A DNA stretch of 42,546 nucleotides. Source: Parendozoicomonas verongulae (GTDB taxonomy: Bacteria > Pseudomonadota > Gammaproteobacteria > Pseudomonadales > Endozoicomonadaceae). Of this stretch, positions 1 through 8,139 are shown piece by piece. Below the pieces are notes generated by a model. It was given only the letters and a program-made list of their open reading frames with translations, had not been told where the DNA came from and did no database searches. Each line of letters starts with the position of its first letter. The stretch's first letter is position 1. The position numbers and the translations under genes are program-made. Location: assembly GCF_009711465.1 (NCBI RefSeq), contig NZ_SMME01000845.1, forward strand, positions 1-42,546, given 5' to 3'.

Positions 1-1
1 G

Positions 2-202
2 ACTGCCAAGAAGACAGCAGCCAAGAAGACTACCGCGAAACGTAAGACGACAGCTCGCAAGTCGACTGCTAAGAAGGCAGCAGCCAAGAAAACTACTGCC
101 AAGCGTAAGCCAGCAGTACGCAAGAGTGCAGCTCGTAAATCCGCTGTGAAGCGCAAGCCAGCAGCGCGCAAAGCCGTTCGAAAGAGCGCAAAGCGTAAGT
201 AA
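2..202 (+). CDS. Lys/Ala-rich histone H1-like protein, C-terminal tail (5' end outside window)
   Basis: The frame is open from the window edge to TAA at 200-202 and gives 66 residues made almost only of Lys, Ala, Arg, Thr and Ser, in repeats of the AAKKTTAKRK and ARKSA kind. Such tails occur in bacterial histone H1-like proteins (AlgP/AlgR3, PhaF, HC1 types) and bind DNA without sequence preference. The N-terminal part that would tell these families apart is missing, so no symbol is given. A strong terminator follows directly, so this is the last gene of its transcript. Confidence 0.75.
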   Translation, partial: TAKKTAAKKTTAKRKTTARKSTAKKAAAKKTTAKRKPAVRKSAARKSAVKRKPAARKAVRKSAKRK

Positions 203-226
203 TTCCTGTTGTATTGTTAACAGGAC

Positions 227-258
227 ATAACGGGGCTATAAAGCCCCGTTATTTATTT
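227..258 (+). terminator. Rho-independent terminator after the H1-like gene
   Basis: AACGGGGCT (229-237) and AGCCCCGTT (242-250) pair perfectly around an ATAA loop; flanking T/A bases lengthen the stem, and ATTTATTTT follows. Confidence 0.9.
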
Positions 259-314
259 TCTGCAATGCCCCTTCAGTTATAGGAATACACGCCCGATCAG
301 CCTAAAATCCGTCC

Positions 315-2249
315 ATGATCAGGTTAAATAAAGTCAGTTTATTACGAGGTGGCAAGGTACTGCTGTCAGACAGTGATCTTGTTATCCACCCAGGGCAGAA
401 GGTTGGTCTTACCGGTGTAAATGGTTCCGGTAAGTCGTCTTTATTTGCGTTAATTCAGGGGCGAGTACATGCCGATACCGGAGACATCTCAATCCCCTCT
501 GGTTGGCGCGTGTCCCACATGGCACAGGAAGTGAGAGCACTTGAGCAGGCAGCTGTCGAGTACGTTCTGGATGGCGACCATGAGCTGCGACGTATAGAGA
601 ACGAGCTGGAGGCCGCAGAGCAATGCGGCAATGATAATGCACTGGCACGCTTGCATGCCGATTTCGATGCCCACCACGGTTACACCGCCCGATCCCGTGC
701 CGAGCAGTTAATGCACGGCCTTGGTTTTCACCAGAACCAGATTGAAAACAGCGTTCGTGATTTCTCCGGTGGCTGGAGAATGCGGCTGAACCTTGCCCGT
801 ACTCTGATGTGTCCTTCCGACCTACTCCTTCTCGACGAGCCAACAAACCACCTGGATATGGACGCAATCCTCTGGCTGGAAGAGTGGCTGAAGCGTTATC
901 CGGGCACACTGGTGTTGATTTCCCACGACAGAGACTTCCTCGACAATGTGGTTGAGCATGTTGCCCATATCGAAAAGAAAACCGTCACGCTTTATCGAGG
1001 CAACTATACAGCTTTTGAACGCATCCGCTCCGAGCGCCTGGCACAGCAACAGGTTATTCACGAGCGTCAATTGAGGGAGCAGGAGCGCCTCACGCGCTTT
1101 ATTGAACGCTTCCGTGCCAAAGCGACTAAAGCGAAACAAGCCCAAAGCCGTATCAAGGCACTGGCACGTATGGATATGGTGTCTCCGGTTCATGCGGATT
1201 CTCCATTTAAGTTTCGTTTTCCTCTATCGGACAAACTGTCCACACCTCTCATCTCCCTGCGCAAAGCCTCTCTGGGCTACGACACGGCTCTATTGAAGAA
1301 CGTCACTCTCAACCTTCAACCGGGCGACAGCATCGGCCTGCTGGGGCCAAATGGGGCGGGTAAGTCGACACTGGTGAAGACCCTTGCCGCAGAGCTGGAA
1401 AAGCTGGCAGGTGAAGAGCAGCGTGGTGAACACTTGCGTATCGGCTACTTTGCTCAACATCAGCTGGAATCGCTGGATCAGCATGCGACTCCGGCTGTTC
1501 ATATTCAGCGCCTCTCTCCCGAGGCCCGTGAACAGTCCATCAAGGATTTCCTCGGCTCTTTCGGCTTTCATGGGGAAAAGGTGGATGAAAACGTAGGCTC
1601 CTTCTCAGGGGGCGAGCAGGCGCGTCTGGCGCTGGCGATTATCGCCTGGAAGAAGCCTAACCTGCTGCTGCTGGACGAACCTACCAACCATTTAGATCTG
1701 GAGATGCGTCATGCCCTCACTATGGCACTGCAGGAGTTTGACGGTGCAATGGTGCTGGTATCCCACGATCGTCACCTGTTACGTTACACAGTGAATGATC
1801 TCTATTTAGTTCACGATGGCGCTGTAGAGCTGTATGAGGGCGATCTGGACGAATATGCCACATGGTTGGCCAGGCAGAAGAAAGAAGAAGTTGCGAACGC
1901 TGTAGAGGCCGATTCTGAGACTCCTCAGAAAGAACGTGTGACAGCTCAGGATCGGAAAGCTCGTAAACGCCTGGAAGCAGAGCTGCGGGAAAAGTTGCGC
2001 CCTTACCGCAAAATCGTGGACAAGCTTGAGCAGAAAATGGAGAAACAACAAGAATCCCTTCAGCTTGTTGAGGAAAAACTGATGGAGCCTGCACTCTACG
2101 AAGACTCTGCCAAGGCCGATCTGAAAAAACTTCTGGCAGAACAAACTGCACTGCGAAAATCTTCAGCGGAGACTGAAGAAAAATGGCTGCAGGCCTCTGA
2201 AGAACTGGAGGAAGTGGAAGAAGAAATCAAAGCACTGAGTACGTTCTGA
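315..2249 (+). CDS. yheS: ABC-F family ATPase YheS
   Basis: A 644-aa soluble protein with two ABC ATPase domains in tandem and no membrane segment, as in the ABC-F family of ribosome-associated translation factors. Domain 1 has Walker A GVNGSGKSS near residue 34, signature FSGGWRMRL and Walker B LLLLDEPTNHLD. An arginine- and lysine-rich linker with RFRAKATKAKQAQSRIK follows. Domain 2 has GPNGAGKST, FSGGEQARLAL and a second LLLLDEPTNHLD. The last 110 residues are a charged coiled coil. Length and motifs match E. coli YheS (637 aa) closely. The start ATG at 315 puts MIRLNKVSL at the N terminus, as expected, but the ribosome binding site is weak. Being ABC-F is certain; the YheS assignment rests on whole-length similarity from memory. 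Confidence 0.93.
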   Translation: MIRLNKVSLLRGGKVLLSDSDLVIHPGQKVGLTGVNGSGKSSLFALIQGRVHADTGDISIPSGWRVSHMAQEVRALEQAAVEYVLDGDHELRRIENELEAAEQCGNDNALARLHADFDAHHGYTARSRAEQLMHGLGFHQNQIENSVRDFSGGWRMRLNLARTLMCPSDLLLLDEPTNHLDMDAILWLEEWLKRYPGTLVLISHDRDFLDNVVEHVAHIEKKTVTLYRGNYTAFERIRSERLAQQQVIHERQLREQERLTRFIERFRAKATKAKQAQSRIKALARMDMVSPVHADSPFKFRFPLSDKLSTPLISLRKASLGYDTALLKNVTLNLQPGDSIGLLGPNGAGKSTLVKTLAAELEKLAGEEQRGEHLRIGYFAQHQLESLDQHATPAVHIQRLSPEAREQSIKDFLGSFGFHGEKVDENVGSFSGGEQARLALAIIAWKKPNLLLLDEPTNHLDLEMRHALTMALQEFDGAMVLVSHDRHLLRYTVNDLYLVHDGAVELYEGDLDEYATWLARQKKEEVANAVEADSETPQKERVTAQDRKARKRLEAELREKLRPYRKIVDKLEQKMEKQQESLQLVEEKLMEPALYEDSAKADLKKLLAEQTALRKSSAETEEKWLQASEELEEVEEEIKALSTF

Positions 2250-2383
2250 GGGAGTGCAGAGGCTCTGAAAAATTGCCGGTTTGCCGTCCATGTGCCATAT
2301 AAGTACGTGGCTTTAATCCAAGTCAAATGTGCTATCTCACAAAGGTAGACACGAAAAGTGGTTTATCCAGCCATAATAAGATC

Positions 2384-2471
2384 ATGGGTTCCGTAAGCTG
2401 CGGAACTCCTTTGATGCTTCCGATGACAATTTAAAGCAATTTTATAGAGGCACTTTAAAGGGGCTTATTTT
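2384..2471 (+). promoter_or_regulatory. brnQ leader: hairpin and ribosome binding site that decides a TTG start
   Basis: The 222-base gap between yheS and brnQ has no convincing gene. It holds an inverted repeat, GTTCCG (2388-2393) with CGGAAC (2401-2406), and an AAAGGGG Shine-Dalgarno sequence at 2457-2463, 8 bases before TTG at 2472. No ATG in that frame is well placed. The hairpin could be a leader structure or a weak terminator of yheS; I see no T tract. Confidence 0.45.
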
Positions 2472-3782
2472 TTGTCTTCCACCATCAAGTCTACAGATAT
2501 TCTGGCAATCGGGCTGATGACGTTTGCGCTGTTTCTCGGCGCCGGCAATATGATCTTCCCCCCCTATCTTGGGCAGGTAGCGGGGGCAGATCTTGTTGTC
2601 GCAACACTTGGATTTCTTATTACGGGTGTGGGCATGCCACTTCTTGGGGTTGTCGCTGCCGCCCGCCTTGGTGGTGGCTTGAGCAATTTTACCCGAGATC
2701 TGCCCAGCTGGGTGGCGGTTGTGATTGGGCTTGTGCTGTATTTAGCAATCGGCCCCCTGTTCGCTGCACCTCGTGCGGCCATTGTTGCGTGGGAGATGAG
2801 CTTTGCGGATCACTTTGAATCACAGCCTCACGGGCAAATGGTATACAGTGCGGTATTCTTTTCCTTCACCCTCTGGCTTTCGCTGTTTCCGGGGCGCTTG
2901 ATCGACAGTATCGGGAAGGTGATTACACCGTTGCTGTTGCTGGTTCTGTTGGCCATAGCCGTAGGCGTTATCTTTTTTCCTCTCGGGCCTGCTGGCAATG
3001 TTGTTCCAACCTTTGCTGATAGCGCATTCGCCTGGGGCTTTCAGCAAGGTTACCAGACTATGGATACACTGGCCTCCCTTGCTTTTGGCATTGTAATTAT
3101 CACTGCTTTAAGAGAGCGGGGTGTTACTGATAAGGATGAACTCACGCGCCACACCATCACAGCCGGAGTTATGGCAGCTGTAGGGTTGTGTGCCGTTTAT
3201 ATAACGTTGTCCTACCTTGGAGCGACCAGTCACACTATTGTGCCCGATGCTGAGAACGGTGCAGACATCCTGACCAGTTACATCTTCCAGCTCTATGGTG
3301 AGTGGGGAACGGTACTGCTGGGAATCTCGATTACGCTGGCTTGCCTGACCACAACAGTGGGTTTGATGACGGCCTGTGGAGAGTATTTTAGTGAGGCAGT
3401 TCCGATACTGGGTTACCGCGGATTTGTGATTTTATGTACGCTGGTGAGTGCTCTGATTGCCAATGTGGGGCTGAATGAACTGCTGGATCTGACGATACCT
3501 GCTTTGCTGATCGTTTATCCGGTGGCTATCTGTTTGATTTTCCTGGCACTGGTGCGCGGTTATCTGAAAAATCCCCCTCGCACTTATTTGATGACGCTGT
3601 TCCCGGTATTTGTTGTGGGGTTAATTGATGGTCTGGCAGTGAGTGGCGTTGAATGGGCTAAGGGCATTGCTGATACATCGTTAGCTGTACTTCCCCTTCA
3701 TGATGAAAGTTTAGGCTGGCTTGTGCCGGGAATGGTGGGGCTGATGTTATCGATGACAGGCAAAAGGGCAGAAGAAGACTAA
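2472..3782 (+). CDS. brnQ: Branched-chain amino acid transport system II carrier protein (BrnQ)
   Basis: A 436-aa very hydrophobic protein with about 12 membrane segments, of the LIVCS family. It imports Leu, Ile and Val with a cation across the inner membrane. Diagnostic stretches are LMTFALFLGAGNMIFPP near the N terminus, AIGPLFAAPRAA, the LFPGRLIDSIGK loop and QQGYQTMDTLASLAFGIV. Length matches the family (about 430-440 aa). The start is TTG, supported by AAAGGGG 8 bases upstream and by the expected N-terminal length. It is alone between yheS and a convergent terminator. An exporter pair for the same class of substrate, azlCD, lies 10 kb away. Confidence 0.95.
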   Translation: MSSTIKSTDILAIGLMTFALFLGAGNMIFPPYLGQVAGADLVVATLGFLITGVGMPLLGVVAAARLGGGLSNFTRDLPSWVAVVIGLVLYLAIGPLFAAPRAAIVAWEMSFADHFESQPHGQMVYSAVFFSFTLWLSLFPGRLIDSIGKVITPLLLLVLLAIAVGVIFFPLGPAGNVVPTFADSAFAWGFQQGYQTMDTLASLAFGIVIITALRERGVTDKDELTRHTITAGVMAAVGLCAVYITLSYLGATSHTIVPDAENGADILTSYIFQLYGEWGTVLLGISITLACLTTTVGLMTACGEYFSEAVPILGYRGFVILCTLVSALIANVGLNELLDLTIPALLIVYPVAICLIFLALVRGYLKNPPRTYLMTLFPVFVVGLIDGLAVSGVEWAKGIADTSLAVLPLHDESLGWLVPGMVGLMLSMTGKRAEED

Positions 3783-3783
3783 A

Positions 3784-3819
3784 GCGACAAAGGTCATCTG
3801 TTTAGATGGCCTTTGTCGC
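3784..3819. terminator. Bidirectional terminator between convergent brnQ and zapB
   Basis: A stem of 16 pairs, GCGACAAAGGTCATCT (3784-3799) with AGATGGCCTTTGTCGC (3804-3819) and a GTTT loop, begins just after the brnQ stop codon. T-rich bases flank it only on the minus-strand exit. Confidence 0.8.
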
Positions 3820-3836
3820 GAATAGAGAAGGCAGGC

Positions 3837-4049
3837 TTAAGCAGTTTCTTCGCTTACAGTCTCCAGACGACCTAGCAGGGAACCTACAGTGTCTGACCAG
3901 GATTGCAGCTCTTTACGCAGTTCTGCGTTCTCTGCCTCCAGCTTGGTTTTGGCTTCACGCAGCTCGTCGATCTCCAGGCGGTAGATGCCCATGGTTTCGA
4001 TAGCGCTTTGGATTTTTGATTCTAGCTGAGTCAGAGATTCTATAGACAT
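3837..4049 (-). CDS. zapB: Cell division protein ZapB-like coiled coil
   Basis: A 70-aa protein, MSIESLTQLE to ETVSEETA, with heptad-like Leu/Ile spacing throughout and EIDELREAKTKLEAENAELR in the middle: one continuous coiled coil. ZapB has this size and begins and ends similarly (an LE.LE.K..QAI start, a W then LLGRLE end). ZapB works at the Z ring through ZapA. I chose ATG at 4049 over the ATG at 4058 because GGGA lies 8 bases before the former, while it touches the latter. Other short coiled-coil proteins (SlyX-like) are the alternative. Confidence 0.8.
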   Translation of the reverse strand: MSIESLTQLESKIQSAIETMGIYRLEIDELREAKTKLEAENAELRKELQSWSDTVGSLLGRLETVSEETA

Positions 4050-4111
4050 ATTTAACATCCCACGGAAAAAAATAAGACCCGCTCATATTAGGAGTTTTCG
4101 GGGGCAGTAGT

Positions 4112-4141
4112 AAATATCAGAACATGTACCTTCTGATATTT
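4112..4141. promoter_or_regulatory. Perfect 11-bp inverted repeat between divergent genes
   Basis: AAATATCAGAA (4112-4122) and TTCTGATATTT (4131-4141) are exact reverse complements around 8 bases. The element sits between the divergent zapB and the small gene at 4292. It has no T tract, so an operator is more likely than a terminator. Confidence 0.5.
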
Positions 4142-4291
4142 CTCTAAGACAAAGTTTTATTCGCGGAGATGATTATTGTCTCGAAGTTAGTAAAAACCAT
4201 AGTTGATGTGGGTATTGTCAGCAGTTTCTTACCGTTACGTCCTATACTGCACATTTCCCAACATTCAGCCAACAGGTTTACGGGGCCCATG

Positions 4292-4510
4292 ATGGAAGCC
4301 ATACCAGTCATCTCAGCCCGAATCGTATCTCACGATAATGTTGCCGATGAAGCCCTGAAGGCGTTTTGCCTCTCCTTGCTAGTGGGGGATACAGTTGATG
4401 AGTATATAACTTCCAGAGAACTTCGCTTCGCTTCGCCGCAGGTCGAAAACACCTTTATAAGCCACCTGCTGGCACTTTCAGATTACGCCCTGAGCCAGGG
4501 CGGCATATAG
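4292..4510 (+). CDS. Small hypothetical protein
   Basis: I do not recognise this 72-aa product. It begins MEAIPVISARIVSHDN and is mostly helical-looking, with Leu-rich stretches (ALKAFCLSLLVGD, FISHLLALSDYAL) and no signal peptide or Cys pair. The frame stays open upstream to an ATG at 4169, but there GGAG touches the start codon. The ATG at 4292 has GGGG 6 bases before it. It converges on lrgB with a 6-base gap. The sequence looks protein-like but I have no family support. Confidence 0.45.
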   Translation: MEAIPVISARIVSHDNVADEALKAFCLSLLVGDTVDEYITSRELRFASPQVENTFISHLLALSDYALSQGGI

Positions 4511-4516
4511 CGAAAT

Positions 4517-5239
4517 CTAAAATGCTATGACCAAGTGATAAATGAGAGGGATGGCAAGGCCTGCAAAGGCCCCTGTTATCGCTAATCCGAGACTGGAGAA
4601 TGAGCCAGTCATCTTGTCAGACTCAAACGCGCGGACTGTACCGATCACATGCGCGGTCAGTCCCATGGTAAAGCCTCGCACAACAGGGCTGTGTATTTTC
4701 AGTCGATTCATAATTGGCAGAGCGAATGTTGCTCCAACTATTCCAGACAGTACAACGGCACCCGCTGTAATGGCTGGGAGCCCTCCCAGGTTTTCAGTTG
4801 TTGCGAGTGCAATGGGCATTGTGATGGATTTTGTCAACAGTGAACGCAGAGTCAAATCTGTTGCTCCAAAAAGCCAGGCAATGGCGACAGCACTGACTGG
4901 GGCAAAAAAGCCGCCAGCAATAACGGTTACCAGTAACGGGCGGGCGTAGCTTCGAATAAGATGTAGTTGTTGGTATAGCGGAATGGCAAGGGAAACCGTT
5001 GCCGTTCCCAGTAAAAGGCCAAGTATTTGAACACTCTCTTTGTACTGGCTGTAATCTACATCGAGCCATTTCAGGGTAACAGTGATTATAATGGCAGCAA
5101 TGACAAGGGGAGGTAGTATTGCGAAACGTCCACAACGCTTGTAAATGGCTTGCCCGAGAAGAAAGCTACCGATAGTCAGAGTCAGCATGAACAGTGGTGT
5201 TGTGATCATGCCCTTGAAGACGGTAAGTGTATCATTCAT
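4517..5239 (-). CDS. lrgB: LrgB/YohK family membrane protein
   Basis: A 240-aa protein with about seven membrane segments and the LrgB-family blocks ILGLLLGTATVSLAIPLYQQ, SLLTKSITMPIAL and RGFTMGLTAHVIGT. It is paired with LrgA, which overlaps it by 8 bases, so the two are translated together. LrgAB/CidAB/YohJK proteins act in the inner membrane. They are linked to murein hydrolase control and, in several bacteria, to pyruvate or glycolate export; which role applies here cannot be read from sequence. The ATG at 5239 lies over the lrgA stop codon; the ATG at 5248 is possible. Confidence 0.9.
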   Translation of the reverse strand: MNDTLTVFKGMITTPLFMLTLTIGSFLLGQAIYKRCGRFAILPPLVIAAIIITVTLKWLDVDYSQYKESVQILGLLLGTATVSLAIPLYQQLHLIRSYARPLLVTVIAGGFFAPVSAVAIAWLFGATDLTLRSLLTKSITMPIALATTENLGGLPAITAGAVVLSGIVGATFALPIMNRLKIHSPVVRGFTMGLTAHVIGTVRAFESDKMTGSFSSLGLAITGAFAGLAIPLIYHLVIAF

Positions 5240-5594
5240 GTGTATCATCCAGAGATTTGTGTTCTTCCTTGATTAGACGGGCCATAAGCAGAGCCGTGAA
5301 GACAATAGCGATGATTGTGCCGAAAACTGTGGCAGCAAGAATAGGGACAAGCTGGTCGCCAATGTCCAGAAGATAAAAACAAAAACCGGTCACGGCAGGA
5401 ATCAGCATAATACTCATCACACCAATGAGGTTGTTACTGGATTCAGCCAGACTGTCGGGAACTGCCTTATAAATACAAAGAGCTACAAACAGAATTAGCA
5501 TTCCCAGCACCGGCCCCGGTAAGGCAATATGCCCAAAACGATGAAGAGCTTCTCCAAGGCACTGGAATAGCAGCAGGACGAACAGACCGCGCAT
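5232..5594 (-). CDS. lrgA: LrgA/CidA/YohJ family holin-like protein
   Basis: A 120-aa protein with four membrane segments and the family signature LPGPVLGMLILFVAL followed by LIGVMSIMLIPAVTGF. It ends in a charged tail (RLIKEEHKSLDDTHE). It is first in a two-gene unit with lrgB. Family members are holin-like small membrane proteins whose exact activity is debated. Confidence 0.9.
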   Translation of the reverse strand: MRGLFVLLLFQCLGEALHRFGHIALPGPVLGMLILFVALCIYKAVPDSLAESSNNLIGVMSIMLIPAVTGFCFYLLDIGDQLVPILAATVFGTIIAIVFTALLMARLIKEEHKSLDDTHE

Positions 5595-5663
5595 AATGAA
5601 ATCGTGAACTTAAAATTGAAGGGAGCCTATTGTAAAAGCCTCCGGAACGTTAGGGTAGCGCTA

Positions 5664-6167
5664 TCAGTGGTAGAGATGGTGCTTTCGCAGTAATTCAAAA
5701 AAGCCAAAACAGGCGTAAGCGATAAAGCAAATAAGTGTCCAGCCGGGGATCGATAATCCGAGGAAAACCCACTGCACTTGCGCACAGTCACCCGTACCGC
5801 TGAGCATGATGGTTAGCAGGTCCACCAAGGGAAGGATATCGACCAGATAGCTCACTCCAGGCATGCACGCTGGTGCCTGCTCTGGGGGCAAACCCTGCAG
5901 ATAAAGCTGACGAATCGCCAAAGCTGCACCGATAATGGCCAAAAGCAGAACCGTGCAACCATAACGTCTGCGACCAAGGCTATCGGGATTATGTACAGCA
6001 GCAATAAGAGAGGTCAAAGCGATAGCAGCCACAACCACACGTTGCGACATGCACAGAGGGCAGGGTTCCATTCCCATGACATGCTCGAAAATCATGGCCG
6101 CGGTAATTAGCCCGGCTGAAACAAGGAGAGCAAGGCCGTGGAGTGGACGAGATTCAGGAATTCCCAT
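5664..6167 (-). CDS. dsbB: Disulfide bond formation protein DsbB
   Basis: A 167-aa inner-membrane protein with four transmembrane helices. DsbB reoxidises periplasmic DsbA and passes the electrons to quinone. The first redox pair is in EPCPLC (Cys36, Cys39) in the first periplasmic loop; the second pair is Cys101 (in ACMPG) and Cys128 (in GTGDCAQ) in the second loop, so all four catalytic cysteines are present. A Gln-Arg after the first pair (SQR) matches the quinone-binding Arg of the family. The start ATG at 6167 gives the usual length. No dsbA is in the window. Confidence 0.95.
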   Translation of the reverse strand: MGIPESRPLHGLALLVSAGLITAAMIFEHVMGMEPCPLCMSQRVVVAAIALTSLIAAVHNPDSLGRRRYGCTVLLLAIIGAALAIRQLYLQGLPPEQAPACMPGVSYLVDILPLVDLLTIMLSGTGDCAQVQWVFLGLSIPGWTLICFIAYACFGFFELLRKHHLYH

Positions 6168-6238
6168 GTTTCGTTTGAAACTCTTAGAATTTTTCTGGAA
6201 ATGTCTCCAAGCCCATCCTTCATTCTGAGACAGTGTTT

Positions 6239-6260
6239 CGGGAGAGAACCACCCCTCCCG
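6239..6260 (-). terminator. Hairpin after gshA
   Basis: CGGGAG (6239-6244) pairs with CTCCCG (6255-6260). On the minus strand it follows the gshA stop but has no T tract behind it, so termination is only likely. Confidence 0.45.
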
Positions 6261-6278
6261 AGTATTTATTTTAATTTA

Positions 6279-7865
6279 TCAGACGGTGATGTCATCTGAA
6301 GCAAAATACTCCTGAAGAAATGTCTCGAAGTCCAAAGTATCCGCATCTTCCTTGCAGGCTTGCTCCTTAACAGATTGCTCAGCCAGTTCACGGAAGTAAG
6401 CCTCACGCTCAGGGTGCAGGGCACGGCTACGGAAGTATTCAGCATGATTGGCTGATTGTTTCATGGAGAACTCACGGAACGACATACCTTTTTGCAGTTC
6501 GGCCAGAATGATAGCCGACGGAGTCAGGGACGGATTGTGCACCTTGTCACGCTCCAGCATCAGGCTCTCTGAATAAGCAGTGGTACTGTTGGCTTTGTCC
6601 AATAGGTGAGCAATAGGAGCCATTATCTCAATAACTTCGGCTGCCCACTCGGTCAGCTCGCGGGAACGATCACCATCTTTCAGCTGCAGGCCAGGTTTGC
6701 GGCCTTCCTGCACGCTCAGAGTGAAGTTTTCGGTGATGTCGCTGCATTCCTGATCGGACATGTTGGCACTGTCCTGCAAGGCACAGAACAGCAGGAACGT
6801 ATCCAGGAAGTAGGATTGCTGTTCATCAATTCCCATAGGCAACAATGGGTTGATATCAAGGCTGCGTACTTCAATGTACTCAACGCCACGCTCTTTCAGG
6901 GCGACAACCGGTTTTTCGCCGGATTGCGCCACACGTTTGGGGCGAATCGTGCTGTAGTACTCGTTTTCAATCTGTAGCAAATTGCTGTTCAGCTGGCGGT
7001 ATTCGCCATGAGGGCCCTTACCGATTTTTTCGTAATCGGCGTAAGGTGTGCGAATCGCCTTCCAGAGGCTGCTTACGTAGTTATCCAGTGAGTTGTAGCA
7101 GATTGGCAGACTGGATTGAGCATCGCTGGTGTAACCCAGATCACTCATACGCAGGGAGGTGGCCCACGGCAGAAACAGCGTGTTTTCATCCAGTTCACTC
7201 AGACCGTGCTCATGACCCTCTTGCAGGAAACTTTTGTCCAGTGCAGGGGATGCACCAAAGAGATACGACAGCAGCCATGCATAACGGCGGAAATTGCGGA
7301 TCGTGGCGAAGTAGCCAGCCGATTGATAATCCATGGCAGACAGAGAGTTGCCACCATCGGCCTGCTGCATCAGTGGCCAGAAATCTTCGCTCAGGGAGAA
7401 GTTGTAGTGAATCCCTGCAATCGTCTGCATGGCTTTGCCATAACGATGTGCCAGGCCAAGACGGTAAACGTGTTTCATTTTCCCGGTGTTGGAGGCGCCG
7501 TAGTAAGCTACGGGGATATTTTCATCACCCTCCAGAATGGCTGGCATGCTGCTGGCCCACACAACTTCACCATCAGCCATGTTGTTCAGGGCTTCTGTGT
7601 GCAGCTCGCTCAGAAAACCCAGAGCGTCGCTGGCATCACGGTAAACCGGCGTAATGAACTCCAACAGAGCTTCGGAGTAATCCGTTGTGATGTACGGATG
7701 AGTCAGGGTTGAACCCAAAGACTCAGGATGTGCCGCCTGGGATAACTTCAGATGAGGCGTAATCCGCAGGCCTTCTTTTTCAATGCCATGTTGAATCTGG
7801 GTAAGGCAGGCAAGGTTGTCTCCTTTGGAAAGGATCTGGAGACGCTTTGAAAATCTGGCTGACAA
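6279..7865 (-). CDS. gshA: Glutamate-cysteine ligase GshA
   Basis: A 528-aa class I (proteobacterial) glutamate-cysteine ligase, the first enzyme of glutathione synthesis, which joins Glu and Cys with ATP in the cytoplasm. Conserved blocks are HGIEKEGLRI, ITTDYSEALLEFITP, YGASNTGKMKHVYR, IAGIHYNFSLS, LQIENEYYSTIRPKR and GVEYIEVRSLDINP. The open frame runs on to 8351 into tex, but family similarity begins at SKRLQILSKGDN. I therefore place the start at TTG 7865, 7 bases after AAAAGG, giving MSARFSKRL, very like pseudomonad GshA N termini, and the usual length of about 520-530 aa. Confidence 0.93.
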   Translation of the reverse strand: MSARFSKRLQILSKGDNLACLTQIQHGIEKEGLRITPHLKLSQAAHPESLGSTLTHPYITTDYSEALLEFITPVYRDASDALGFLSELHTEALNNMADGEVVWASSMPAILEGDENIPVAYYGASNTGKMKHVYRLGLAHRYGKAMQTIAGIHYNFSLSEDFWPLMQQADGGNSLSAMDYQSAGYFATIRNFRRYAWLLSYLFGASPALDKSFLQEGHEHGLSELDENTLFLPWATSLRMSDLGYTSDAQSSLPICYNSLDNYVSSLWKAIRTPYADYEKIGKGPHGEYRQLNSNLLQIENEYYSTIRPKRVAQSGEKPVVALKERGVEYIEVRSLDINPLLPMGIDEQQSYFLDTFLLFCALQDSANMSDQECSDITENFTLSVQEGRKPGLQLKDGDRSRELTEWAAEVIEIMAPIAHLLDKANSTTAYSESLMLERDKVHNPSLTPSAIILAELQKGMSFREFSMKQSANHAEYFRSRALHPEREAYFRELAEQSVKEQACKEDADTLDFETFLQEYFASDDITV

Positions 7866-8088
7866 GATGGAACCTTTTGGTGTGGTACTCGGACAGCGGC
7901 CATCAGGGCGAACTCTCCGAACAATTCTATGTGTAAGCGCAGGCACCTGGAGCACTATAACCTTGACATTACCCAAGAGCAAAGTTGGTGACGGGCTAAG
8001 CGCTCCCTGATAAAAGACGGGCAATCGTTTAAAAGACGATTCCTTTCTATATAAAGGCGAAAAAAAATCCTTCAACCCCCACAAACGA

Positions 8089-8117
8089 ATTCCGGGCATC
8101 AAAGCGATGCCCGGAAT
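8089..8117 (-). terminator. Terminator-like stem after tex
   Basis: ATTCCGGGCATC (8089-8100) pairs perfectly with GATGCCCGGAAT (8106-8117) around AAAGC. A run of eight T on the minus strand comes about 20 bases later (8061-8068). The remaining tex-gshA gap, 7866-8139, should hold the gshA promoter; I see no clear -35/-10 pair. Confidence 0.7.
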
Positions 8118-8139
8118 GTATTTGCAGTTACTTATACGA

